From Hyphococcus sp. (GTDB lineage: Bacteria; Pseudomonadota; Alphaproteobacteria; Caulobacterales; Parvularculaceae), in assembly GCA_028289605.1 (NCBI GenBank), contig JANQON010000016.1:186001-250000 (forward strand): a stretch of 64,000 nucleotides of DNA, given 5' to 3'. The first letter of the stretch is position 1. Each line of letters starts with the position of its first letter. Shown piece by piece: positions 11,236-19,186 of this stretch. The notes below the pieces were generated by a model. That model searched no databases and was not told the origin of the DNA. It was given only the letters and a program-made list of their open reading frames with translations. The translations under genes and the position numbers were made by a program.

Positions 11236-12764
11236 TCGATATCGTCCAGTTCGGCGCAGATTTCGGTATGAAACGGCTCTTCATCCGTATCGGGAAAATC
11301 ACTGCGATAATGACTGCCGCGAGACTCTTCGCGCGCCAGGGCGCCTTGCGCAATCAGTTCCGCGGTGACAAGCGCGCTTTTGAGCCCGCTTGTCATGTCG
11401 GGATGTTCATTAAGCTCGCCAAGCGTTTCGAGAGCGGTCATCAGGCTTTCTTCCGACCGGATGATCGCGCACCCTGCAGACATCGCGTTGCGCAGCGTCG
11501 CCATCGCCTCCGCCGGCGCAGGCTTTGAGGGGACGTCCATGCGGTCGGCGGGCGCGCCCGGTTCATCCTTTGCCGTAATCTCTTTGTCGCGCAGCTGGTC
11601 CGCGATGCGGGCGCCGAAAACGACCGCTTCCAACAGAGAGTTGGAGGCGAGACGGTTGGCGCCGTGCACCCCGGTGGACGCAACCTCGCCGACGGCCCAG
11701 AGGCCGTCAACCGACGCCGCGCCGTCAAGATCGGTGAAGACCCCGCCCATGTGATAATGCGCCGCCGGTGCGACCGGCATCAACGCTTTGCGCGGATCAA
11801 TGTCTGCGCGCTGGCAGGCGGCGAAAACTGTCGGGAATTGTTCCGGAAAGCCGTCGCCGACGGCGTCGCGCGCATCAAGGCAGGCGCCGCGGCCGGCCTT
11901 GATTTCCGCCTCCACGGCGCGGGCTACAATATCGCGGGGCGCGAGGTCCTTGGCCGGGTGATAGTCCTCCATGAACGCGCGTCCGTCGCGGTTGACCAGG
12001 ACTGCGCCCTCGCCGCGCAGGGCTTCCGTCGCCAGGGGCGCCGGATCGGCGCCGATATCGAGCGCCGTTGGATGAAACTGCACAAACTCCGGATCGCGTA
12101 TCTCTGCGCCTGCGCGCGCGGCGAAGGCGAGGCCATGACCCTGGGCGCGGACCGGATTGGTGGTGACTGCGAAGAGCCCGCCGAGACCCCCGGTCGCGAG
12201 CACGGTCTCGCCGGCGTCGAAAACGGCGCGTTCTTTGGCGTCGACGTTGTAAACAAGCGCTCCGCCAACTGCGCCATTATCGTCCGTCATGAGGTCCTCG
12301 ACGACAACGCGTTCCAGGATCGTGATGTGCTCGCTGGCCGCCGCTGCTTTGATGAGCGCGTCCATGATTGCGGCGCCGGCCTGATCGCCAGTGGCGTGGA
12401 CGATGCGATTGCGGCAGTGAGCGGCCTCGCGTCCGAGGATGAGGTCGCCGTCAGGGTCCTGATCGAACGCCACCCCGAGACGCATCAGGTCTTCCACCGC
12501 CGCTTCGCCGCCATCGACCAGGATGCTGGCGGCTTCGGCGTCGACGAGCCCCGCGCCCGCCTGCATCGTGTCGGCGAAGTGGAGGTTGGGCGTGTCGTCC
12601 TGGCCGACGGCGGCGGCCATGCCCCCTTGCGCCCAGGGGGTTGCGCCGCCCTGGCCGAGCGGGCGCGCGGTGATGACGGTTACCGGGCGAGGCCCAAGCT
12701 TGAGCGCCGTATAGAGGCCGGCGACGCCGGCGCCGATGATGAGAATGTCTGGGGAATTCGCCAA
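11232..12764 (-). CDS. nadB: L-aspartate oxidase
   Basis: This 510-residue flavoprotein oxidises L-aspartate to iminoaspartate, which NadA condenses with dihydroxyacetone phosphate. The FAD-binding Rossmann motif is at the N-terminus (ILIIGAGVAGLYTAL), followed by GGATPWAQGGMAAA. Further on are AHCRNRIVHATGDQAG, PEFVQFHPTAL, AAHYHMGGV and ASTGVHGANRLASNSLLEAVVFG, all typical of NadB and the related succinate dehydrogenase flavoproteins. The C-terminal helical part (RGSHYRSDFP) is complete. The gene is coupled to nadC by an ATGA overlap and follows the small membrane-protein gene by 15 bases. Confidence 0.97.
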   Translation of the reverse strand: MANSPDILIIGAGVAGLYTALKLGPRPVTVITARPLGQGGATPWAQGGMAAAVGQDDTPNLHFADTMQAGAGLVDAEAASILVDGGEAAVEDLMRLGVAFDQDPDGDLILGREAAHCRNRIVHATGDQAGAAIMDALIKAAAASEHITILERVVVEDLMTDDNGAVGGALVYNVDAKERAVFDAGETVLATGGLGGLFAVTTNPVRAQGHGLAFAARAGAEIRDPEFVQFHPTALDIGADPAPLATEALRGEGAVLVNRDGRAFMEDYHPAKDLAPRDIVARAVEAEIKAGRGACLDARDAVGDGFPEQFPTVFAACQRADIDPRKALMPVAPAAHYHMGGVFTDLDGAASVDGLWAVGEVASTGVHGANRLASNSLLEAVVFGARIADQLRDKEITAKDEPGAPADRMDVPSKPAPAEAMATLRNAMSAGCAIIRSEESLMTALETLGELNEHPDMTSGLKSALVTAELIAQGALAREESRGSHYRSDFPDTDEEPFHTEICAELDDIE

Positions 12765-12779
12765 CAGTCGCCTTACTGA

Positions 12780-13169
12780 TTATCCGCGTTCGCCAAGGGC
12801 GTAGCGGATAACGTCCGCATAATCAAAAGCGAGCGAAATCAGAATGGTGGCGAACAAGAGCGCGATCCACTTGCCGGCGAGCGTTGTCCTTGCCCGCCAC
12901 TGGTCGCGGCGGCGCCAGAGATAGATGGCGAGCGGCGTCCAGAAAATCACATGCACGATGCCGAGAAGGCGGACATAGCCGACCTGGCTGTACAGCCACA
13001 TCATGGACGGAAAGGTGAGGGCCATCGCAACCAGCGTCCAGCGCGCTTCCGCCCGCACAAAGGCGAACGGGATCGCGAGCAGGAAAACGAGGCCCATGAA
13101 ATTGACCCACCACTCGACCCAATCGGGGCCTGCGGCGAGGTCGGCCGAAAAGGCTTCCATAACGTCCAT
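12780..13169 (-). CDS. Small membrane protein inside the nad operon
   Basis: This 129-residue protein has no family I can name. It has about four hydrophobic segments (around FMGLVFLLAIPFAFV, WTLVAMALTFPSMMWLY, LLGIVHVIFWTPLAIYLW and WIALLFATILISLAF), so it should sit in the inner membrane. It is placed between nadA (18 bases away) and nadB (15 bases away) on the same strand, so it is almost certainly co-transcribed with them. The start at 13169 has no clear ribosome site; the ATG three codons in is also possible. Context suggests a link to NAD or precursor metabolism, but that is inference only. Confidence 0.75.
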   Translation of the reverse strand: MDVMEAFSADLAAGPDWVEWWVNFMGLVFLLAIPFAFVRAEARWTLVAMALTFPSMMWLYSQVGYVRLLGIVHVIFWTPLAIYLWRRRDQWRARTTLAGKWIALLFATILISLAFDYADVIRYALGERG

Positions 13170-13187
13170 CGCTGCGCGACCGCCAGT

Positions 13188-14288
13188 CTAGACCCGCGCC
13201 TCGACGGCGGCGACCTCCGGTCGACCCTCATGAGTGTACATTGATTGCCGCTTCAGCGGCAGCGCAATCATGCGCTCAATAGCCTGACGCGCCTTGTCGA
13301 TCACCGTCGGGTCGATTTCGACCTTGTGCTCCATCGTTTGCAGCGAGCGCAAAATTTTCGGCAGGCTGATCCGCTTCATATGCGGACAGAGATTGCACGG
13401 ACGCACGAAATTCACGTTGGGGTTCTCGGCGGCGACATTGTCCGACATCGAACATTCGGTAATGAGGACCACATTCTTCGGCTGCTTGTCTTTCACATAG
13501 TTGCTCATGCCGCTGGTTGATCCGGCAAAGTCGGCTTCAGCCAGGACGTCCGGCGGACATTCCGGGTGCGCCAGTACGATCACGTCGGGATTGCCGTATC
13601 GGATTTCGCGAATGTCTTCCGCCGTAAAGCGCTCGTGGACTTCGCATGCGCCGGCCCAGGTGACGATCTTAACGTCAGTCATCGCCGCAACATTGCGAGC
13701 GAGATATTGGTCGGGAAGGAACAGAACCGTGTCGGAATTCCACTCCTTCGCGGCGTATTCGACAACTTCGACCGCATTCGACGACGTGCAGCAGATGTCC
13801 GTTTCCGCTTTTACGTCGGCGGTGGAATTGACATAGGTGACCACCGGGGCGCCCGGATATTTCTGCTTCAAGAGCCTTACGTCATCGCCGGTTATAGCCG
13901 CAGCGAGTGAGCAGCCGGCGCGCAGATCCGGGATCAGCACCGTTTTCTCCGGACACAGAATTTTTGACGTTTCCGCCATGAAATGGACGCCGGCTTGGAC
14001 GATAATGTCCGCGTCAGTGCGCGCCGCCTCTTTGGCGAGCTGCAGGGAGTCGCCCGCGAAATCGCCGACGCAGTGAAAGATCTCCGGCGTCATATAGTTG
14101 TGCGCGAGAACGACCGCGTTCTTTTCGCGTTTCAGATCGTTGATGGCGGCGATGTAGGGAGCGTGCGTCCGCCATTCGAGTTCCGGAATGAATTTGGAGA
14201 CCTTGGGATAGAGGTGGTCCGTCTTCGCACGCACCTCGTCGGTATAGGCGAGGCCGTCCGTCTCGTGTTCATGTCCAAATGCGGGCAT
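13188..14288 (-). CDS. nadA: Quinolinate synthase
   Basis: This 366-residue iron-sulfur enzyme condenses iminoaspartate with dihydroxyacetone phosphate to make quinolinate. Cys126 (RAGCSLA), Cys214 (WAGACEVH) and Cys300 (CNLCPHMKR) have the spacing of the three ligands of the [4Fe-4S] cluster. [29 protein letters not shown] and STSGM are further family signatures. I chose the ATG at 14288 because a strong AAGGAGG precedes it and homologous sequence begins there; the frame is open up to 14483 but the extra residues look non-coding. It is first in the nadA-(membrane protein)-nadB-nadC run, with a palindrome about 60 bases upstream. Confidence 0.97.
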   Translation of the reverse strand: MPAFGHEHETDGLAYTDEVRAKTDHLYPKVSKFIPELEWRTHAPYIAAINDLKREKNAVVLAHNYMTPEIFHCVGDFAGDSLQLAKEAARTDADIIVQAGVHFMAETSKILCPEKTVLIPDLRAGCSLAAAITGDDVRLLKQKYPGAPVVTYVNSTADVKAETDICCTSSNAVEVVEYAAKEWNSDTVLFLPDQYLARNVAAMTDVKIVTWAGACEVHERFTAEDIREIRYGNPDVIVLAHPECPPDVLAEADFAGSTSGMSNYVKDKQPKNVVLITECSMSDNVAAENPNVNFVRPCNLCPHMKRISLPKILRSLQTMEHKVEIDPTVIDKARQAIERMIALPLKRQSMYTHEGRPEVAAVEARV

Positions 14289-14348
14289 CGCGATGCCTCC
14301 TTCAGCATTCACAAAGATCGCAACAACGCAGCGAACCGGGAGTTCAAT

Positions 14349-14367
14349 TATGCTCAACAGGAGCATA
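14349..14367. promoter_or_regulatory. Probable NadQ operator upstream of nadA
   Basis: A perfect 7-bp inverted repeat, TATGCTC-aacag-GAGCATA, lies 60 bases before the nadA start codon. A NadQ-like regulator is encoded 2 kb away at 16109-17122. NadQ is known to control nadABC in alphaproteobacteria, so this is the natural candidate operator. The assignment is by position and symmetry; I have not matched it to a published motif. Confidence 0.65.
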
Positions 14368-14464
14368 TATAGGGCCAAAAAACAGCCCCGCAAGGGGGAA
14401 GCCGGTATGTTCCCAAAAACCAGCCCCGCGTCAAGAAAGATACACAGAATCATTTTCCCAATCC

Positions 14465-14480
14465 GTAAGTATTGACTTAC
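14465..14480. promoter_or_regulatory. ArsR operator 1, overlapping a -35-like element
   Basis: GTAAGT-attg-ACTTAC is a perfect inverted repeat with 6-bp arms. It contains TTGACT at 14472-14477, a good -35 element for the arsR gene that starts at 14506. A near-identical repeat follows 34 bases downstream, so the pair probably forms an autoregulatory site. Confidence 0.7.
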
Positions 14481-14498
14481 CAAATATGAGTGCTATTC

Positions 14499-14514
14499 GT
14501 AAGACATGACTTAC
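14499..14514. promoter_or_regulatory. ArsR operator 2, containing the arsR start codon
   Basis: GTAAG-acatga-CTTAC repeats the arms of operator 1 with one central mismatch, 34 bases centre to centre. The ATG of the arsR gene (14506-14508) lies in its middle. No ribosome site precedes that ATG, and a promoter with -35 at 14472 and a weak -10 near 14494 would start transcription at or next to it, so the mRNA may be leaderless. Confidence 0.65.
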
Positions 14515-14811
14515 GAAATGAAATTTGAAGCCCTGTCGTCATCAACGCGGCGCGCCGTTTTCGAAAGGCTGCGCGCCGGCGGTCGTTCCGTCGGCGCATT
14601 GGCCGAAGGATTGCCGGTGTCCCGCCCCGCGGTTTCGCAGCATCTGAAGGTGCTCAAGGACGCCGGCCTCGTATCCGAACGGCGGGACGGGGTGCGGCGC
14701 ATTTATTCCATCGACCGCCAAGGGGTGTCCGACATGCGAGACTATTTTGACCGGTTTTGGGATGACGCGCTCGATTCTTACAAGCGATCGCTTGAGGGAA
14801 GCGACGGCTAA
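14506..14811 (+). CDS. ArsR-family transcriptional regulator
   Basis: This 101-residue protein is a compact winged-helix repressor. The helix-turn-helix is visible as LAEGLPVSRPAVSQHLKVLKDAGLV, followed by the wing RRDGVRRIYSID. No metal-binding cysteine pair is seen, so it belongs to the non-metal subgroup that usually sits before an AHSA1/SRPBCC gene, as here (15 bases to the next start). Two inverted repeats cover its promoter and start codon and suggest that it represses its own operon. A second ATG four codons in is an alternative start. Confidence 0.92.
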   Translation: MTYEMKFEALSSSTRRAVFERLRAGGRSVGALAEGLPVSRPAVSQHLKVLKDAGLVSERRDGVRRIYSIDRQGVSDMRDYFDRFWDDALDSYKRSLEGSDG

Positions 14812-14826
14812 GCAATGGAGAGACCC

Positions 14827-15276
14827 ATGGATGTGCAATCGCCCATAGAACCTATCGTCAAGCAGTTAGCGCTGAACGCGCCTTGTGAGGCCGCGTTCCG
14901 CCACTTCACGGACAATATTGATGTCTGGTGGCCGCTTAAATCCCATTCGCTCAGTGAAAAGAACGCCGCCGCCGTCCGCTTCGAGGCGAAAGAGGGCGGG
15001 CGCATTTACGAAATCGATTACGCAGGAAACGAACGAGAGTGGGGCCGCGTATCGGTTTGCGAGCCGCCGCGCCGTCTTGTTTTTTCATGGGTGCTGGAAG
15101 CGCCGGCGGACGCAACGGAAGTTGAAGTGTCCTTCGAGCCGACAGGAGACAACGCGTGCGCCATGACGTTGGTGCACAGAAACTGGGAAACCCACTCAAA
15201 AGGACGCGCCGTCCGCGACGGATATCATACGGGCTGGGACGGTGTTCTTGAGCGTTTTGTACAGGCGCTCGGCTAG
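14827..15276 (+). CDS. SRPBCC (AHSA1-like) domain protein
   Basis: This protein of about 149 residues has the START-like SRPBCC fold typical of AHSA1 homologues: an N-terminal strand with APCEAAFRHFTD, the WWPLKSHSL segment, a central GGRIYEI and GRVSVCEPPRRLVFSW, and a C-terminal helix with GWDGVLERFVQAL. Such proteins bind small hydrophobic ligands. I prefer the ATG at 14827 because GGAGA lies six bases before it; the ATG at 14815 would add four residues. It forms a two-gene unit with the ArsR regulator, a common arrangement. Its stop codon overlaps the stop of the convergent gene through a shared CTAG. Confidence 0.88.
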   Translation: MDVQSPIEPIVKQLALNAPCEAAFRHFTDNIDVWWPLKSHSLSEKNAAAVRFEAKEGGRIYEIDYAGNEREWGRVSVCEPPRRLVFSWVLEAPADATEVEVSFEPTGDNACAMTLVHRNWETHSKGRAVRDGYHTGWDGVLERFVQALG

Positions 15277-16085
15277 TCGTTCGACAATATCCGGGTTTCG
15301 CCGGGATCGGTGAAAAGATCGCCGCCGGCGCGTCGTCTCCATGCATCGCCATTGCCGGCGGCGCGCCGCGGCACATGAACGCCGATGGTCTGCCGGGCCT
15401 TGATGATATCATTGAGAATAAGTTCGCCGTTTCTATCGCCTACGAACCAATAGGGCGGAAAGGCGGTGGTCGTCTGTTTCCTGTTGAAATGCGATTGGTG
15501 GCGGGAAAAGTTCAGGACTTTCGGGTCCGCATCGCCGAGATGAATGACGGTTGTCTCTTCGCCGAGGGAAACGCGCCAGGCGTAATTCTGGATGTGCGGA
15601 CGGTTGCCTGCATGGGGAACGGAAACGACATCGACAACGATGTCGCCAAAGGAAAAGGTTTCGCCATTGTCTTCAGGCGATAGCGCCAGCGTGCGCACGC
15701 GCTTCATCATGGGATCGTCGGACGCGACGCCGGCCTCAATAAGCTTTTCGCGGACTTGTTCCGGCGCGAACATCACGACATCTGTCTGCGCGCGCATGTA
15801 TGCGATGGTTGGCCGAGGCGAAAAATGGTCGCCGTGAACATGACTGACGAATATGGCGTCTACGCCGTCGAAAGGCGGTTCGCCGTTCAACATTGCCTGG
15901 CTGATATCGTCCGGGACCAAGGCGTATTGGCCGAACCCGTCCGCATAGAATGCGTCGAAGAGAACTTTGGAGTCTCCGTGTGCGACCATGACGCCTTCAT
16001 TGCCAAGATAGCGGGCGGTCGAATGATCGTGTGCAGCCGCCGCCGGCGCAAGCGCAAGCGTCAACGCCGCTATGATGCGCTTCAT
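15273..16085 (-). CDS. Exported metallo-beta-lactamase-fold hydrolase
   Basis: This 270-residue protein has a signal peptide (MKRIIAALTLALAPAAAA) and a metallo-beta-lactamase fold. The metal-binding motif HVHGDH is visible, with later VPHAGN and HLGDAD providing further ligand candidates, which fits the UlaG-like branch of the superfamily. It is predicted to act in the periplasm; the substrate is unknown. I chose the ATG at 16085 because the signal peptide starts there and AGGTG precedes it. It lies just downstream of the NadQ-like gene on the same strand and may be co-transcribed. Its stop overlaps that of the SRPBCC gene on the other strand. Confidence 0.85.
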   Translation of the reverse strand: MKRIIAALTLALAPAAAAHDHSTARYLGNEGVMVAHGDSKVLFDAFYADGFGQYALVPDDISQAMLNGEPPFDGVDAIFVSHVHGDHFSPRPTIAYMRAQTDVVMFAPEQVREKLIEAGVASDDPMMKRVRTLALSPEDNGETFSFGDIVVDVVSVPHAGNRPHIQNYAWRVSLGEETTVIHLGDADPKVLNFSRHQSHFNRKQTTTAFPPYWFVGDRNGELILNDIIKARQTIGVHVPRRAAGNGDAWRRRAGGDLFTDPGETRILSND

Positions 16086-16108
16086 GGAACACCTATTTTC
16101 AGCGCCGA

Positions 16109-17122
16109 TCACCTTATCGCCTCGGCGTCTCTGCGCAAACGGGGGATTGCGAGACCGGCGGCGGCGTGTTCGCGCAGGCCCTCCCGGCTCGGGCGAAAGA
16201 GAGCGGCGGGCCGTCCGCCCGTCTGTTGCGTCGTGTCGCCCGTGCGCTCGACAAACCCGGACTTTTCTACGCTTCGCCGGAAGTTTTGTTTGTGAAACTC
16301 AAAGCCGACAATGGCTTCAACGGTCTGTTGCAATTCGAACAGCGTAAACTCCGGCGGCGTCATCTGAAAGATAATTGGTCGATATCGCAATTTTCCGCGG
16401 AGGCGACCGACGGCGGTCGCCAGAATGCGGCGATGGTCTGAAATCATCGGCGCGCCGGTTTCTCCGCCCGTCGGTTCGTCGCCTGCGGGGAGCTCAAGCC
16501 CGGCGTCGCGGCGGTCGCGCCAAGCCTCGGCGATCAGTCCCGCTTCATACATCAATTCGTATCGATCAAGCGTATGCGCTTCGTCCCATTCGGCGCCGTC
16601 CAGTCCAAAGGCCGCCGCCGCCCGCGCCCGCCTTGCCTCGCTCGCATCGCCGCCGCGCTGCGCCCACGCGGTCAACGCTGGAATGATTTTGCTGCGAAGC
16701 GCCGCCGGTTCGCCGCCGCGCCAGTCTTCCCACGGAAAGAAACTGTACCAGTCGCGCCAACCGGCGTCCTCGGCGCTGACGTCTGTCGGTCCGGGCGCCA
16801 GCGCCAGATAGCCCACGGAAACGACCCGTTCGCCGCTTCCCCCGGCGATGGCGGCCAGCGGCGCTTCGCGGCCCCTGTCCCCGAAGGTGTACAGTTGTTC
16901 AACATATCCGAGCGAGAGATGGGTCTGTTTGGTCACCCACTCGCGCACGCCGATCTCAAACGTGCGATGGCGTTCAGGGTCGAACGGGCCGTATGGCAAC
17001 CCAATCGCGCCGGACCGGCCGACGCACAGCACTTTCGGCCGCTGATCGTCGATTGCCGCCAGCACGGCGTTGAGGGTGATCGCAACATTCGCAGCGACCG
17101 GATCTGCAGACGTCTTTTGCAT
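16109..17122 (-). CDS. nadQ: NadQ-like NAD regulator (Nudix-like domain plus winged helix)
   Basis: This 337-residue protein has an N-terminal Nudix-like domain (about 1-220) without a recognisable catalytic Nudix box, and a C-terminal winged helix (about 235-337) with FQMTPPEFTLFELQQTVEAI, KQNFRRSVEKSGFV and GRPAALFRP. That C-terminal pattern is the DNA-binding domain of NrtR and of the alphaproteobacterial NAD regulator NadQ. In these families the Nudix-like domain senses an NAD-related metabolite. The start ATG follows AAGGA. Three genes separate it from nadA, whose upstream palindrome is the likely target. I am confident of the regulator family and fairly confident of the NadQ name. Confidence 0.8.
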   Translation of the reverse strand: MQKTSADPVAANVAITLNAVLAAIDDQRPKVLCVGRSGAIGLPYGPFDPERHRTFEIGVREWVTKQTHLSLGYVEQLYTFGDRGREAPLAAIAGGSGERVVSVGYLALAPGPTDVSAEDAGWRDWYSFFPWEDWRGGEPAALRSKIIPALTAWAQRGGDASEARRARAAAAFGLDGAEWDEAHTLDRYELMYEAGLIAEAWRDRRDAGLELPAGDEPTGGETGAPMISDHRRILATAVGRLRGKLRYRPIIFQMTPPEFTLFELQQTVEAIVGFEFHKQNFRRSVEKSGFVERTGDTTQQTGGRPAALFRPSREGLREHAAAGLAIPRLRRDAEAIR

Positions 17123-17141
17123 CGACGTCCTTATGCCGTTG

Positions 17142-17642
17142 TCAGGCGGCCAGCGGCAAGGTCACGATGTCGTTGCAAACGGCGCCGGAGCAGGGCTGCA
17201 TATCGAGTACGGCCTCCACCATGCGGTCGTTACGGCCGAGCAATGCGTCCGCTTCGGAAATCAGCAGCAGATTGGGGTCCGCATGGGGCGCCGCCTTGCG
17301 CAGGCGTTTTGCAATTTCCGATTCGCTCCGATCCTTCTCTACGGCGCATAATAGAATGTAGGCCGCAGCCATCGATCGCGCGACGCCCTGATGGCAGTGA
17401 ATCAGTATTGGTTCCTTGCGATCCCAGCGGGCGGCCAGGTCGACGAGTTGGCGACTCAACGACTGATTCGGGTCAGCGATTGAACAATCTCCGCACAAAT
17501 GAAAATGATTCTCTGCAGGCAGATCGTCAAAGTCCGGCGGCGGGCCCTCGTCGCTGTCCAGGATGGAAACGACAAAGCGAGGTTTGTACCTCCGAAACGC
17601 CTGTTCGGAGCTGGAAAAAGAACTCACGATAATCATCGACAC
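17142..17642 (-). CDS. Tyrosine-phosphatase-like protein
   Basis: This 166-residue protein carries the CX5R signature of cysteine-dependent phosphatases at Cys83-Arg89 (HCHQGVARS), preceded by a hydrophobic strand PILI and followed by a helix AAAYILL. It resembles a group of small bacterial dual-specificity-like proteins. It also has a cluster of other cysteines (HLCGDCS near 50 and PCSGAVC near the end), which could bind metal or form a disulfide. No signal peptide is present. It lies 19 bases upstream of the NadQ-like gene on the same strand and is probably in the same transcript. The phosphatase activity is inferred from the motif only. Confidence 0.8.
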   Translation of the reverse strand: MSMIIVSSFSSSEQAFRRYKPRFVVSILDSDEGPPPDFDDLPAENHFHLCGDCSIADPNQSLSRQLVDLAARWDRKEPILIHCHQGVARSMAAAYILLCAVEKDRSESEIAKRLRKAAPHADPNLLLISEADALLGRNDRMVEAVLDMQPCSGAVCNDIVTLPLAA

Positions 17643-17922
17643 ACGCGCCCCTTGAACTCTCCGACGGAGGCGGTCGGCGCAGACTCGTCCCTTGCGCGCT
17701 GTGCGCGGCCGAACCGCTCCACAGCCTGATCGTCCGATCGGCGGGGCGATCGCGCGGCGATATTCAATCTACTCATCTTGCAAACGCATTCTTTGCCTGA
17801 CGCGGCGTCCCGGCGCCGCGGTTTCATTTGCAGGCAAAATAGTGGGTTTCTGACCGGTCCGTAAGCCGCGCCGCTGTCACGAGGGATTGAGATCGCGGAT
17901 TTGTTACCCGTCCGCGGCGGCG
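17643..17922. other. Intergenic region without a recognised gene
   Basis: About 280 bases lie between the phosphatase-like gene and the end of the HD-hydrolase gene, both on the minus strand. A short open frame crosses it on the minus strand but its composition is arginine-rich and unlike a real protein. The region probably holds the promoter of the phosphatase/NadQ transcript. I see no clear hairpin or repeat. Confidence 0.4.
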
Positions 17923-18672
17923 TTAACCATCAAGCGCGCGCATCAGCGCTTGAAAGCGCGCCAGGTATCGTTTTTGCGATTCGACTGCGGTAAGGGTCTT
18001 TATCGTGATCGTCCCGACGCCGCGCGGCGGCCCAAAAAAGCGGCGGGCTTCGGCGGCGTCGAACCCGGCCAGCTGCGTCGCCTCAAAATACGCGGACGCG
18101 CGGTCGGCCCGCTTGATCGTTTTTTCTACTGTGTCGGGAAGGTCGGCGGGTAACGAGAACCGCAGGTGAATGGCCTGTGACAGCCGTTTTTCGATCTCTT
18201 TGTATTGGTTGCCGAGTTGCGCTTTGAACGGCGAAATCATGTCGCCGATGACAAACTCCGGCGCGTCATGGAGAAGCGCGGCGAGCCGCCATTTTACTGG
18301 CCAGCCCGGCTTTAGCAGGGCGCAGAATTCTTCGACGACAAGGGAATGCTGCGCCACGTTAAAGGGAAGATCGCCCTTGGTCTGCCCGTTCCACCGCGCG
18401 ACGCGGGCGAGCCCGTGGGCGATGTCTTCGATTTCCACATCCATCGGCGATGGGTCCAACAGGTCCAGGCGGCGGCCGGACAGCATTCGCTGCCACGCTC
18501 GCGGAGCCTCGCTCGCCGCTGTCTTTCGCACCTGCAACACCATGTCGGATCCGTTTTCGGAAACGCGACGCCTAACAGAGCGCGCCTGATCCGGCAACCA
18601 ATCGACGAAGTGCGCTTTTCCCGCGGCGGGGTCACTTGTCGCTTGCGTTGGCATGAGGGAAGTTCTGCGCAT
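17923..18672 (-). CDS. HD-domain hydrolase (YfbR-like)
   Basis: This protein of up to 249 residues has an HD metal-dependent phosphohydrolase domain. The metal ligands are seen in FNVAQHSLVV and LAALLHDAPEFVIGD, followed by SPFKAQLG and IKRADRASAY. The preceding segment, APRAWQRMLSGRRLDLLDPSP and IEDIAHGLARVARWNGQT, is typical of the YfbR-like group in alphaproteobacteria, which acts on nucleotides in other species. The start is uncertain: ATGs at 18672 and 18654 lack good ribosome sites, and homology-like sequence begins about 55 residues in. It is divergent from the next membrane-protein gene, with a 75-base gap. Confidence 0.85.
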   Translation of the reverse strand: MRRTSLMPTQATSDPAAGKAHFVDWLPDQARSVRRRVSENGSDMVLQVRKTAASEAPRAWQRMLSGRRLDLLDPSPMDVEIEDIAHGLARVARWNGQTKGDLPFNVAQHSLVVEEFCALLKPGWPVKWRLAALLHDAPEFVIGDMISPFKAQLGNQYKEIEKRLSQAIHLRFSLPADLPDTVEKTIKRADRASAYFEATQLAGFDAAEARRFFGPPRGVGTITIKTLTAVESQKRYLARFQALMRALDG

Positions 18673-18747
18673 CAGTAAAGAGTTCGTTCAGGAACCGGAA
18701 AGGAAAGGACGGGCCGTCATTCAGGCGGTTCGGCAGGGGCGATTATC

Positions 18748-19119
18748 ATGAGCACACAGGACTACGAAGAACGCAGAGGCGGCGGCGGCGGAATTGTCAT
18801 GGCGACGCTGGTCGTACTGATCTTTTTGGGCGCCGCGCTATCCGTAGCGGCTTATATATTTGGTGAGCCTGAGCTCACCGTTTTGGAATCCATCGGCGCC
18901 GGCTTCGGCGGTCTCGCCGGGATCATCATCGGCTTGTTCGGCGCCGTTATCGGCATCGTGCTTGGACTTTTCGGCGCTTTGTTGGGAATTGTCGCCGCCG
19001 GCGGCGCCGTGGCGCTCACGCTGTTCATTATCGGCTCGCCGATTATTGCGATTGTTCTCTTTGTGCTGCTGCTGCGCTCGCGCGGCGGCGCTCGCACGGA
19101 CCCGGATCCGCATAGCTGA
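18748..19119 (+). CDS. Small glycine-rich membrane protein
   Basis: This 123-residue protein has a polar, glycine-rich N-terminus (YEERRGGGGG) and three to four hydrophobic segments built from glycine, alanine and isoleucine (for example GIIIGLFGAVIGIVLGLFGALLG). The small-residue spacing favours tight helix packing. No family is recognised and no catalytic residue is visible. It is a single-gene unit with its own terminator at 19148-19186. Confidence 0.7.
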   Translation: MSTQDYEERRGGGGGIVMATLVVLIFLGAALSVAAYIFGEPELTVLESIGAGFGGLAGIIIGLFGAVIGIVLGLFGALLGIVAAGGAVALTLFIIGSPIIAIVLFVLLLRSRGGARTDPDPHS

Positions 19120-19147
19120 TTTGCAACGCACTTATCGAAATCGACAG

Positions 19148-19186
19148 ACGCCGCCCGGCAGGCATTCGCCAGGCGGCGTTTTTTTT
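19148..19186 (+). terminator. Intrinsic terminator between convergent genes
   Basis: ACGCCGCC (19148-19155) pairs with GGCGGCGT (19172-19179), followed by a run of seven to eight T. It ends the small membrane-protein gene. Its T-run touches the stop codon of the convergent AsmA gene at 19185; there is no T-run on the other side, so it should work mainly for the plus strand. Confidence 0.85.

Noticed and set aside
17633-17827. A 64-codon minus-strand frame in the gap before the HD hydrolase
   Set aside because: It is arginine-rich, has no ribosome site and overlaps the start of the phosphatase-like gene.
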